Below, piece after piece: positions 1-6,814 of a DNA stretch of 45,716 nucleotides (position 1 is the stretch's first letter; each line of letters begins with the position of its first letter). The stretch lies in contig DASSFZ010000153.1 of the NCBI GenBank assembly GCA_035693785.1, positions 1-45,716 of the forward strand. The letters are read 5' to 3'. The DNA comes from DASSFZ01 sp035693785 (GTDB taxonomy: Bacteria; Chloroflexota; Anaerolineae; Fen-1058). The position numbers and the translations under genes are program-made. The notes under the pieces are model-generated. The model did not search any database. It was not told the DNA's origin and saw only the letters and a program-made list of their open reading frames with translations.

Positions 1-2
1 CG

Positions 3-62
3 GCGGCGTATCGAGCCTACTATCGTCGCGCTGATGCTCAGAAGCTGGTCGCGCGGCAGTAG
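3..62 (+). CDS. 3' end of an unidentified gene cut by the window start
   Basis: An open frame runs in from the left edge and stops at a TAG at 60-62. The visible tail is 19 residues, rich in Ala, Arg and Tyr (it begins AAYRAYYRRADA), and reads like a helical C-terminus. It is too short to assign to a family. The stop codon overlaps the first bases of the repeat that begins at 59, a placement also seen at other gene ends in this window. That the frame is coding is an inference from its composition only. Confidence 0.3.
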   Translation, partial: AAYRAYYRRADAQKLVARQ

Positions 63-112
63 GGCGCGTTTCCATACGCGCCGCAAATGGGCGGCTATGG
101 AAAGCCGCCCCA
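59..112. repeat. Two-hairpin dispersed element (GTAGGG family)
   Basis: The element starts GTAGGG and holds two consecutive hairpins. The first is GGCGCG (63-68) with CGCGCC (77-82). The second is GGGCGGCT (89-96) with AGCCGCCC (103-110). The same start and two-hairpin plan recur at 19553-19606 and 27456-27506, and a one-hairpin version lies inside a gene at 17676-17700. It is probably a non-autonomous intergenic repeat. Confidence 0.6.
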
Positions 113-155
113 CGTTCGGCCTGACATCTTCTGCGTGCACACGTGGAGGGGGGAT

Positions 156-635
156 ATGGACGAAGTCGCCAAAAAGACGGTTCTGCGCTGGTTCACCTAC
201 GGACTGCACGCCGTCACGGCCGCGCACGGCGGTGAGAGCGCCATGATGACGGCCAATTTCATCACGCAGTCGGCGTTCACGCCGCCGCACGTGGCAATCG
301 CGGTCGAGTTGGACAGCAAAACGAATCGCCTGATTGAGGTCAGCCGTGCCTTTGCCGTCAACGTGTTTGCGAGCGACCAGCGCGACCTGGCAGGCCAACT
401 GGGAAAGAAGTCGGCGAAAACGCCCGGCAAGACGGACGGCGTCGCCTGGCAACCCGGCCCGCTCACCGGATCGCCGATCGTCGACTCGTGCTTGGGCTGG
501 CTGGAATGCCGCGTCACAGGCTCAGTACCGTCGGGCGATCACGTCGTGTACGTTGCGGAAGTGGTGGAGGCAGGCGTTCAGCGTGAGGGCGCGCCGCTGA
601 CCATGGCCGAATCCGGTTTCAAGCATTCGGGTTGA
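156..635 (+). CDS. Flavin reductase-like (FMN-binding split barrel) protein
   Basis: This 159-residue protein resembles the flavin reductase domain family, small FMN-binding split-barrel proteins that use NAD(P)H to reduce flavin or act as flavoenzymes. The N-terminal part (RWFTYGLHAVTA, then a stretch ending MMTANFITQSAFTPPHVAIA) matches the family pattern in which a short basic strand precedes an A-N-x-x-T/Q-x-S flavin-contacting segment and a PPH/P turn. The central FAVNVFA strand also fits. I chose the ATG at 156 because a GGAGGGGG ribosome-binding site lies at 145-152; an upstream ATG at 87 would extend the protein into the repeat. Substrate and partner oxygenase cannot be told. The next gene follows after 8 bases, so the two may be cotranscribed. 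Confidence 0.7.
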   Translation: MDEVAKKTVLRWFTYGLHAVTAAHGGESAMMTANFITQSAFTPPHVAIAVELDSKTNRLIEVSRAFAVNVFASDQRDLAGQLGKKSAKTPGKTDGVAWQPGPLTGSPIVDSCLGWLECRVTGSVPSGDHVVYVAEVVEAGVQREGAPLTMAESGFKHSG

Positions 636-643
636 GTGGGCGC

Positions 644-952
644 ATGCCAAACTTCGGCGTGACGGTTGCCGTCATTCACGACCGGCAAGTCTTGCTGACC
701 AGGCGGGAAGACTTCCGAGTGTGGTGTCTGCCCGGCGGGGCGGTGGAGTCAGGCGAATCGGTGGCCGAAGCCGCCATGCGCGAGGTGCGCCAGCATGCTA
801 CCTGGCCGTTCGCGCAAGCCACAACGCGGTCGCAGGTTTACGCTCTGCTTCAGCAAGGGGCCGTGCCAATTGAGCAGTTACAGTCGTATGTCTGCAAGTT
901 GCCCCAGCCGAACGATGAGCTGCTGGAAGTGCCTGGGGACTCGTTGCGCTAG
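644..952 (+). CDS. Degenerate or hybrid Nudix-domain protein
   Basis: The first half is a clear Nudix hydrolase N-terminus: a GVTVAVIHDRQVLLTRRE strand pair, WCLPGG, and the start of the Nudix box (G-x5-E-x7-RE). The box then fails. Where the family has REUxEExGU this protein has REVRQHAT, so the metal-binding Glu pair is missing, and the remaining 50 or so residues (through YALLQQGAVPIEQLQS) do not look like the rest of a Nudix fold. At 102 residues it is shorter than the usual 130-160. It is either a decayed gene or a Nudix N-terminus joined to foreign sequence by a deletion. The ATG at 644 follows the previous stop by 8 bases; no strong ribosome-binding site is visible. Catalytic activity is unlikely. 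Confidence 0.5.
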   Translation: MPNFGVTVAVIHDRQVLLTRREDFRVWCLPGGAVESGESVAEAAMREVRQHATWPFAQATTRSQVYALLQQGAVPIEQLQSYVCKLPQPNDELLEVPGDSLR

Positions 953-986
953 AATAAAGACGCCCGACTGGATAAGTCGGGCGTCT
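951..986 (-). terminator. Rho-independent terminator of tmRNA, probably bidirectional
   Basis: A perfect 12-bp stem, AGACGCCCGACT (958-969) with AGTCGGGCGTCT (975-986), closes a 5-base loop. Read on the minus strand it is followed by a T-rich tract (951-957) immediately downstream of the tmRNA CCA end at 990. It could also end the Nudix transcript from the other side. Confidence 0.85.
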
Positions 987-989
987 GCA

Positions 990-1378
990 TGGTGGAGATG
1001 TCGGGAGTCGAACCCGAGTCCGAAGAAGGTGACCACGCATGCCTACAAGCTTAGTCGGTTGCTCGTGTCTCACTCGGGCGACCTCAACCGACAAGGTACC
1101 GTCCGAGCCAGCCGATGGTATCTTTGGCCCGCCCCATCGGCGTCAGGCGGGCCGCATGCCGGCATTGTCACGCCCGGCCCTCGACCCACCGGCGCGAGGT
1201 CGAGGCGGACGGGTCACCCGCAGGCGACCGGGCCTTCTTCCCGCTTATGCAGCGAGAGGAAGAGCCGCGTAGTTGGTGCGGTTGGCACCTATAGTTTGCT
1301 CCGTTGTTGACGAGGTTCAGAGCGCCCCGGCTTGCCACACGTGACTCGACCATTCCCCGTCGAAGCCAGTGCATCCCC
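990..1378 (-). ncRNA. ssrA: Transfer-messenger RNA (tmRNA)
   Basis: The 5' end GGGGATG (1378-1372) pairs over 7 bp, with one G-U, with CATCTCC just before the encoded ACCA at 993-990, forming the tRNA-like acceptor stem. The 3' part carries a T-arm with GGGTTCGACTCCC, and the 5' part has the tmRNA consensus CTGGCTTCGACGGGGA. A 13-residue tag reading frame with a stop sits in the middle. tmRNA enters stalled ribosomes with SmpB, adds the tag to the unfinished protein and releases the ribosome. Length is 389 nt, normal for one-piece tmRNA. It has its own promoter and terminator and lies 32 bases beyond the NYN nuclease gene, with smpB about 1 kb upstream on the same strand. Confidence 0.97.
1245..1286 (-). 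other. tmRNA proteolysis-tag reading frame (ANRTNYAALPLAA)
   Basis: Starting from the GCC resume codon at 1286-1284, the frame reads ANRTNYAALPLAA and ends in TAA (1247-1245). It follows the tmRNA tag pattern of AN at the start, a central NYA and a hydrophobic small-residue end, LAA. That C-terminus is the kind recognised by ClpXP and by tail-specific proteases. Resume-codon choice is by analogy with the ANDENYALAA tag of E. coli. Confidence 0.9.
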
Positions 1379-1389
1379 ATGCAACAATT

Positions 1390-1418
1390 ATTATAGCCCG
1401 GTTACGCCTATTATGCAA
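1390..1418 (-). promoter_or_regulatory. Sigma-70-type promoter of ssrA
   Basis: On the minus strand a TTGCAT -35 (1418-1413) is spaced 17 bp from a perfect TATAAT -10 (1395-1390). The predicted start, near 1383, is about 5 bases before the mature tmRNA 5' end, leaving a very short leader for RNase P to remove. The -35 box overlaps the stop codon of the NYN gene. Confidence 0.85.
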
Positions 1419-2286
1419 TGGCGTGGCCCTCGTTGTTTTGAGGCTGCTCGCCGTTCTCAGTCATGCGGCTGAGGACGAACTTGACCTTAGGGTGTTCCTC
1501 GTTGAGCCAATACGAAGTGACGCTATAGCCCAGGTCGGTATCGATCTCTTCGGGCAGGAGCATTCTATCGGCGACGGCGGCTTCGAGCGCCGTCTTGGCT
1601 TCGTCCAGATCGCCCACGCGGTTCGGATTCCGGTCAGACGCCAGCTTCTCGGCCAGGAAATTGAACGAGCGGTAGCGTCGATCTCGGTGATGGTAGATGG
1701 ACCGGACCAGCCTGATCTCGTCTTCGCCGATATCCATCGTGTCCGGCGCTTCTTCAGGCAGCGCGGCCGGCTCGGGCGCCCGCCTGATTTCTGGCTCTAA
1801 GCCCACCGGCGGCACGAGCGGATCGAGCGCGTCGGCGGCGGCGGCCAGATCGCGACTGACGGTTTCCGGCACGCCCGAGATCACCACGCGCTTGCCGAAT
1901 CGGTGGCGGGCCATCGTCACCAGCCGGATCAAATCGCGGTCGCCGCTCATCAGCATCAGCGTCGAGATGGTCGGCTTGTCCAGCAGCAACTCGAAGACGT
2001 CGAGCACCATGGCAATTTCCGGCGAGGATTTCTTGCTCTTATTCTTGCCCAGGCCTCCCTTGGGAATATCACGCACATCGATGCCGGCCACTTCGAGGCT
2101 GCGTCTGAACTCCAGCGGGTGCTCCGAAAAATCGGCGTAGGCTTTCGCGGCCACGACCCGCCCATACGTTCGCGCTTTCGCCATCAGTTCGCGCGGCTCG
2201 ATTTCCTTGCCGCGCTCGTTCAGCAGGGAATAACGCACATTGTCGAAATCGATGAAAAGAGCGACACCGTCGCTTTCTAACGACAT
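1411..2286 (-). CDS. NYN-domain (PIN-like) ribonuclease candidate between smpB and ssrA
   Basis: This 291-residue protein has an N-terminal NYN domain (about 5-155), a PIN-like RNase fold. Visible acidic residues of the likely metal site are D13, D15 and N16 in FIDFDNV, D96 in AMVLDVF, and D116 and D118 in MSGDRDLIRL. A Pro/Glu-rich linker (about 160-190) leads to a helical C-terminal region (195-285) that may be a winged-helix RNA-binding module of the OST-HTH/LOTUS type; that is a guess. The start follows GGAGG with good spacing. It lies 96 bases after smpB and 32 bases before tmRNA on the same strand, which suggests a role in RNA decay linked to ribosome rescue. NYN proteins are widespread and mostly uncharacterised in bacteria, so this role is inferred from position only. 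Confidence 0.85.
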   Translation of the reverse strand: MSLESDGVALFIDFDNVRYSLLNERGKEIEPRELMAKARTYGRVVAAKAYADFSEHPLEFRRSLEVAGIDVRDIPKGGLGKNKSKKSSPEIAMVLDVFELLLDKPTISTLMLMSGDRDLIRLVTMARHRFGKRVVISGVPETVSRDLAAAADALDPLVPPVGLEPEIRRAPEPAALPEEAPDTMDIGEDEIRLVRSIYHHRDRRYRSFNFLAEKLASDRNPNRVGDLDEAKTALEAAVADRMLLPEEIDTDLGYSVTSYWLNEEHPKVKFVLSRMTENGEQPQNNEGHAIA

Positions 2287-2382
2287 GCAAAGCCTCCATT
2301 TCTAAAGGATATCAAGAATTCGCAAACAGTGTTACAGTCCAGCCGATTCGGTTGTTAAAGTGCGTGGTTTTCGGATAGGCGC

Positions 2383-2871
2383 TTAGCTGCGCCGCTCCTT
2401 CAGTGAGCGATCGATTTGCCGCTCGGCATCGCGCTTCGCGATGGCCTGCCGCTTGTCGAACTGGCGCTTGCCACGCGCCAGCGCGATTTCGATCTTGAGG
2501 CGCCCGTTTTTCAGGTACATCCTCAGCGGAATGACCGTCCAGCCGCGCTCGCGGGTCCCTGTTTCCAGCCGCGCGATTTCCTTCTTATGCAGCAGCAGCT
2601 TGCGCGAGCGCAACGGATCGTGGCCGGTGCGGCCTGCCGGATCGTACGGCGCGATGTGCGTGTTCACGAGGAACGCCTCGCCGCCGCGCACTTGCACGTA
2701 GCCTTCCCGCAGGTTGGCGCCGCCCTCGCGAATCGACTTGACCTCGGTGCCGAGCAGCGCAATGCCGGCTTCGAATCGCTCGTCGATCGCGTAGTCGTGA
2801 CGCGCCGCGCGGTTCGTCGCCACCACTTTCACGGCCGAGCGGTCTGCAAGGGGCGCTTTGGGCTTTGCCAT
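2383..2871 (-). CDS. smpB: SsrA-binding protein SmpB
   Basis: SmpB binds the tRNA-like domain of tmRNA and places it in the empty A site of stalled ribosomes. This 162-residue protein shows the family pattern: VVATNRAARHDYAIDERFEAGI, then GTEVKSIREGGANLREGYVQV, then AFLVNTHIAPYD, and a basic C-terminal tail starting near IALARGKRQFDKRQ that becomes helical in the mRNA channel. Length is normal. It starts 33 bases after the stop of an S41 protease gene and may be cotranscribed with it. Its RNA partner is encoded 1 kb downstream on the same strand, which supports both calls. Confidence 0.97.
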   Translation of the reverse strand: MAKPKAPLADRSAVKVVATNRAARHDYAIDERFEAGIALLGTEVKSIREGGANLREGYVQVRGGEAFLVNTHIAPYDPAGRTGHDPLRSRKLLLHKKEIARLETGTRERGWTVIPLRMYLKNGRLKIEIALARGKRQFDKRQAIAKRDAERQIDRSLKERRS

Positions 2872-2904
2872 TCCCAGCTCCGAGCGGGCGTGCCGTGCCC
2901 CACT

Positions 2905-4170
2905 CTATTGCCCTGTCCGCAGGAGTTCGATCGCCCGGTCGAGCTGCGGATCGGTTGCCGCATCTTCGCCCGGCTCGACGACGATGTCTGGCTCCAGACC
3001 CTCGCCGTGGATCGCGCGGTCGTTCGGCGTGAACCAGCGCGCGATGGTGATGCGCAGCTCGCTGCTGTCCGACAGCGTGTGGATGCGCTGCACCGATCCC
3101 TTGCCGAATGTCAGCGTGCCAATCAGCGTGCCCCGGTCGCGGTCCTGCACCGCGCCGGCGACGATCTCGCTTGCGCTGGCCGAGCCGCCGTCGACGAGAA
3201 CGATCAGCGGAATCTCCTCGGCCAGGTCGCCGTCGTCGCTGCGGTACACGTCCTCCGCTCCGTCGCGCTCGCGCTCGTACATCACGACCCCTTCGGCCAG
3301 GAACAGGTCGGCCACGTTGATGGCCTCGTCCAGGAAGCCGCCCGGATTGCCGCGCAGGTCGAGAATCAGGCCGTTCGGGTTGCGCGCCAGGAGGGATTCG
3401 ATTTCCTGGGTAAGCTGTTCCGTGGCCGTCCCGTCGAACTGGGTGAGATTGATATAGGCGATGTCCGAGCCGATCATGCGAGATTCGACGAGAGGTATCT
3501 CGATCTGGGCGCGCGTCACCACGACCTCGAACGGTTCCTCGACGCCGGAGCGCACGACCGTCAGTCTGACGTCGCTGCCGGCCGGGCCTCTGACCAGGGC
3601 CACCATTTCGTCTAGGCTCAGCCCGACGATCGAGCGGTCGTCGACGGCGATCACCTGGTCGCCGGCCCGCATGCCTTCCTGCTCGGCGGGCGAGCCTTTG
3701 AAGACGCGCACGAGCTCGAGCGCCTGGCTTTCGCTCAGGTTGACCAGCGCGCCGATGCCGCCGTAGCTCCCCGTTCGCGCCTCGCGGTCCAGCTCGGCGA
3801 TCGACGGTTCCAGAAAAGTCGTATTCTGATCGTCTAGCCGCTGGAGCATGCCTCGGATCGCGCCGTAGACAATCTCGTTATCAGACGGTATCTCGCCGAA
3901 AAACTCGCTCTGGATGAGATCGTATGCTTCTCGAAAGATGCCCAGCTCCTCGTCGATGCTGCCATCGTCCAAGCCGGTCGCTGCCGTTGGCGTGCCGGGC
4001 ACGGGAGTCGACGACGGCGCGTCCGGCGTCGGGCTGATGATAGCGGCGACCGGCGCGGCCGGCTGGCTGCGGCCGGCATTCAGACCGACGACGTACATCG
4101 TCGATCCCACCGCGACGATGACGATCACCATGAGTAACCCATACAGTAAATTACGTGTGCCGCGTTCCAT
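2905..4170 (-). CDS. S41-family C-terminal processing protease (CtpA/Tsp-like)
   Basis: This 421-residue protein is a membrane-anchored serine protease that degrades or trims proteins from hydrophobic C-termini. A single N-terminal membrane segment (about 9-31) is followed by a Pro/Ser/Thr linker (40-65), an N-terminal helical region, a PDZ domain (about 133-215) and the S41 catalytic domain (230-421). The nucleophile is S332 in SASASE and the general base is K357 in FGKGSVQ. LDLRGNPGG, a conserved S41 segment, is near 270. The ATG at 4170 follows an AAGGA site. It is downstream of a paralogue and upstream of smpB, all on one strand. Catalytic residues are intact, so it should be active on the outer face of the membrane. 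Confidence 0.93.
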   Translation of the reverse strand: MERGTRNLLYGLLMVIVIVAVGSTMYVVGLNAGRSQPAAPVAAIISPTPDAPSSTPVPGTPTAATGLDDGSIDEELGIFREAYDLIQSEFFGEIPSDNEIVYGAIRGMLQRLDDQNTTFLEPSIAELDREARTGSYGGIGALVNLSESQALELVRVFKGSPAEQEGMRAGDQVIAVDDRSIVGLSLDEMVALVRGPAGSDVRLTVVRSGVEEPFEVVVTRAQIEIPLVESRMIGSDIAYINLTQFDGTATEQLTQEIESLLARNPNGLILDLRGNPGGFLDEAINVADLFLAEGVVMYERERDGAEDVYRSDDGDLAEEIPLIVLVDGGSASASEIVAGAVQDRDRGTLIGTLTFGKGSVQRIHTLSDSSELRITIARWFTPNDRAIHGEGLEPDIVVEPGEDAATDPQLDRAIELLRTGQ

Positions 4171-4232
4171 ATAAGTCCTTTCTTAGCTGCTCGGCCCGCA
4201 CGCGCCAATTAAGCTGGGATTTCGCACTCCGT

Positions 4233-5429
4233 CTATGGAAGTATCTGTGTCAGATGCGCTACCGCCGCGTCAAGCGCCGGGTCCCGCCCGGCGGCGCGGT
4301 CATCTTCGCTACGCGCCACTGGAATGTCCGGCCGCAAGCCCTGCCCGTTGAAGTCGTCATGGCCGGGTGTATACCACTCGGCTGTGGTGATGTGCAGCGA
4401 AGACCCGTCCGACAATGCGTAGATGCTCTGCACCGAGCCTTTGCCATACGTCGGCTCGCCGATCAGGATGGCGCGTTGACGATCACGCAACGCGCCGGCG
4501 ACGATCTCGCTGGCGCTGGCCGTGCTGTGATTGACCAGCACGACGAGCGGCATATCTCGGGCGGCGCCGTCCGCGGCGGCCGTGAACTGGCGCTCCATCT
4601 CGTCGCGTTTGCGCTCGATCAAGACGACCCCATCGATGAATTGCCCGGTCACGTCGACGGCCGCATCCAGGAGGCCGCCGCCGTTGTCGCGGATGTCCAA
4701 GATGAGCGCGCGCGCTCCTTGGCCGCGCAGGTCTTCGAGGGCCTGCCGCACTTCGTCGGCCGTACGATCGGTGAACAGACGTATAGAAATATATCCAATG
4801 TCGGGCGTTTCTGCGAGAACTCGCCACATCGTCGAGGGCGGCGCGACATTCGCGCGCTCGACTTCCACGTCGAACGCCTGCCCTTCGCGGACGAGCGTCA
4901 GGCGTACCCGGCTTCCGACGTCGCCGCGCAGCAGCGCTTCGATCTCGTCCAGCCGTGGCAGTTCTGCAACCGGCTTGCCGTCGACTGCCGTCAGTTCGTC
5001 GCCTTCGACCACGCCGGCGCGGGCCGCCGGGCCGTCAGGGTAGGGTGAGAGCAACGTGCGGCCCGCCGCGTCCCGACGCACGTCGGCTCCGACGCCGCCG
5101 AACTCCCCGCGCAACTGATCCGATTCAAGACGGGCAGCCGGCGGCTCGATCAGCACGGTGTATTGATCGCCGAGGGCAGCCAGCATCCCGCGAATCGCCG
5201 CGTAGGTACGGGTCTGTGTCGGCGGGAGCGTGCCGAAGAAATGTCGATCGACGAGCTGCCAGGCCTCCTCGTACAGCGCGCCAGACGGCGCGCCCGTGGT
5301 GGCGGCCGGCTCGCCGGCGACGGGGGTCAACAGCCCTGCGACATAACCCAGCCCCATCGCTGCCAAGACAAACAAAACGCCGGACATCCGGCGGAAGGTC
5401 GTCGTTCTCACGCGAACACACTCACGCAC
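4233..5429 (-). CDS. Second S41-family C-terminal processing protease
   Basis: This 398-residue paralogue of the next gene has the same order: a short N-terminal hydrophobic segment (about 16-37), a linker, a PDZ domain (about 105-190) and the S41 domain. The nucleophile is S305 in TASASE and the lysine is K330 in YGKGSVQ; LDIRDNGGG, the equivalent of the LDLRGNPGG segment, is near 244. The start is uncertain. GTG at 5429 and an in-frame GTG six codons later are possible and neither has a strong ribosome-binding site; the ATG at 5387 would begin just before the membrane segment. It lies 62 bases before its paralogue, so the pair probably arose by tandem duplication and divergence. They may differ in substrate. 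Confidence 0.9.
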   Translation of the reverse strand: MRECVRVRTTTFRRMSGVLFVLAAMGLGYVAGLLTPVAGEPAATTGAPSGALYEEAWQLVDRHFFGTLPPTQTRTYAAIRGMLAALGDQYTVLIEPPAARLESDQLRGEFGGVGADVRRDAAGRTLLSPYPDGPAARAGVVEGDELTAVDGKPVAELPRLDEIEALLRGDVGSRVRLTLVREGQAFDVEVERANVAPPSTMWRVLAETPDIGYISIRLFTDRTADEVRQALEDLRGQGARALILDIRDNGGGLLDAAVDVTGQFIDGVVLIERKRDEMERQFTAAADGAARDMPLVVLVNHSTASASEIVAGALRDRQRAILIGEPTYGKGSVQSIYALSDGSSLHITTAEWYTPGHDDFNGQGLRPDIPVARSEDDRAAGRDPALDAAVAHLTQILP

Positions 5430-5488
5430 CCGTGCTAAATGAGCATTCTAGCATGCTTCAAAGTCGCCGACAAGCAGGAGAGGGATGT

Positions 5489-5517
5489 GCACGCAAATGC
5501 TGACATCTTTTGCGTGC
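5489..5517. repeat. Short hairpin sharing a motif with 122-140
   Basis: A 9-bp perfect stem, GCACGCAAA (5489-5497) with TTTGCGTGC (5509-5517), encloses an 11-base loop. Its right half, from TGACATCTT onward, matches 122-140 at 17 of 19 positions. It lies just beyond the stop codon of the SirB1 gene and before the protease start. It may be a terminator or a dispersed repeat. Confidence 0.5.
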
Positions 5518-5530
5518 GCACGGAGAGGGT

Positions 5531-6346
5531 TCAGTTCCGGCGCGCCATCTCCGCTCGCGCCGCGCCGATCACTTGCCGGATGGACGCGACGTCGTCGGTG
5601 TCGGGCGCAAGCCCCAGGTACGACTCAAGCAGGTCGATAGCGCGCCGATACGCGCCCTGGCGGAAATGAATCAGCCCCAGATCGCGCACGGGTTCGCCCG
5701 ACGCCGGGTCCAGCTCGATCAGTCGCTCGATCACCGGTTGGGCTTCGCGCAGCATGTCGCGCTGCACATATGTCGCCCTGAGGTTGTGCAGCATGCGCGC
5801 CAGGATCTGGCGCCGTGTGACGGGAAGAAGCAGGCTCCGGCTGAAGGGCAGGTCGCCTGCCGTTCGTCGCATCAGGCGAGCGCAATCCTCTTCGTCGAGC
5901 ACGCCGCCCTGGTGAAACGGATCGATGAACCAGGTGCGTGATCCTGAGTCGCAGCGGATGATGAAGTGGCCCGGCAGCCCGACGCCGCTCAGCGGCAGCC
6001 CGACGCGCCAGCCGATCTCCAGGTAGATGACGGACAGCGCGATGGGCAGTCCTCTGCGCCGGTCGATGACTTGGTTCAAGTACGAATTGCGCGGATCACT
6101 GTAGTCCGGTTCGCTGCCTTGAAAGCCCAGCCTGTCGAACAGGAGATCGGTCACGATTCCGAACGATGGATCCGATCGGCGCGACTCGACTGCGACTCGA
6201 ATAGAGCCGGCCCACGTGTCGAGCTGTCGCACGTACGCATCCGGATCGATCTCGGGATAAGCGTCGCGCGCGAAGAGCAGCGCGGCCCGCGCCAGATCGA
6301 TCTCGTCGTCGGGTACGGATACGGCGGTCGCGAATTCTGTGGTCAT
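5531..6346 (-). CDS. SirB1-family transglutaminase-like protein with TPR-like tail
   Basis: This 271-residue protein matches the SirB1 family: an N-terminal helical region, a transglutaminase-like core (about 95-165) and a C-terminal helical repeat region (about 190-260) with TPR-like periodicity (FRQGAYRRAIDLLESYL). The core has NSYLNQVIDRRRGLPIALSV and then GVGLPGHFIIR and WFIDPFHQGG, with the His and Asp that a transglutaminase would use. The position of the catalytic Cys appears to be Ser (ALSVIYLE), as is common in this family, so it is probably not a peptidase. Function in the cell is unknown; E. coli SirB1 is also poorly defined. The ATG at 6346 follows a GAGGG site. Confidence 0.85.
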   Translation of the reverse strand: MTTEFATAVSVPDDEIDLARAALLFARDAYPEIDPDAYVRQLDTWAGSIRVAVESRRSDPSFGIVTDLLFDRLGFQGSEPDYSDPRNSYLNQVIDRRRGLPIALSVIYLEIGWRVGLPLSGVGLPGHFIIRCDSGSRTWFIDPFHQGGVLDEEDCARLMRRTAGDLPFSRSLLLPVTRRQILARMLHNLRATYVQRDMLREAQPVIERLIELDPASGEPVRDLGLIHFRQGAYRRAIDLLESYLGLAPDTDDVASIRQVIGAARAEMARRN

Positions 6347-6463
6347 GCGCCCTCGGACGGAACCTGTTCGAGAAATAGCGCGAGCGGGGCGAACCCGCTC
6401 GTGCTATACGCGCCAACACCCATTCGCGTGTGCGTTCGAGATAACATGCGTCTGAACGAGGGC

Positions 6464-6805
6464 CTAGTACAGCCCCCATTCCGCAGGAGGGCCGCCCTCC
6501 ATCATCGACGGCTCCCACATCTCCATGCCCAGCGTGATCTTGACCGGACCTTGCAGATGCTTCTCGGCGGTGCGGCGCGTTTGTTCGAGCAGCGCCGGGC
6601 CGTACGGGCAGAACGGGGTGGTCATGATCATCGTGATTTCAGTCAGATCTGGATGAAAGTCGATCTTGCGGATCAATCCCAGCTCGACGATGCTCATACC
6701 CAGCTCGGGGTCGACCACGTCGCGCAGCGCGTCGCGCAGGCCGATTTCCTGTTCGCTGTACTGGATGCCGGCTTCGGCTGTCGTGTTTTCGGCGATGTCG
6801 GACAT
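6464..6805 (-). CDS. DUF59/MIP18-type metal-sulfur cluster assembly factor
   Basis: This 113-residue protein is a DUF59 (PaaD/SufT/MIP18-like) Fe-S assembly factor. The family core is present: LRDALRDVVDPELGMSIVELGLI near the N-terminus, and TPFCPYGPALLEQTR with the conserved reactive Cys in the middle. Such proteins help mature Fe-S enzymes or deliver clusters. The C-terminus ends in EWGLY after a Gly/Pro/Met-rich stretch. It follows sufR by 9 bases and shares its promoter, so it is presumably made with the regulator and divergently from the main suf operon. The GGGAG site before the ATG is well placed. Confidence 0.9.
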   Translation of the reverse strand: MSDIAENTTAEAGIQYSEQEIGLRDALRDVVDPELGMSIVELGLIRKIDFHPDLTEITMIMTTPFCPYGPALLEQTRRTAEKHLQGPVKITLGMEMWEPSMMEGGPPAEWGLY

Positions 6806-6814
6806 GTCGTCTCC

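Noticed and set aside
990..1060. tRNA-like T-arm and CCA suggesting a tRNA gene
   Set aside because: The acceptor partner is 380 bases away and the tag frame is present, so it is the 3' end of tmRNA.
2416..3615. Long plus-strand frame (399 codons) over smpB and a protease
   Set aside because: It crosses two well-supported minus-strand genes and has no family features.
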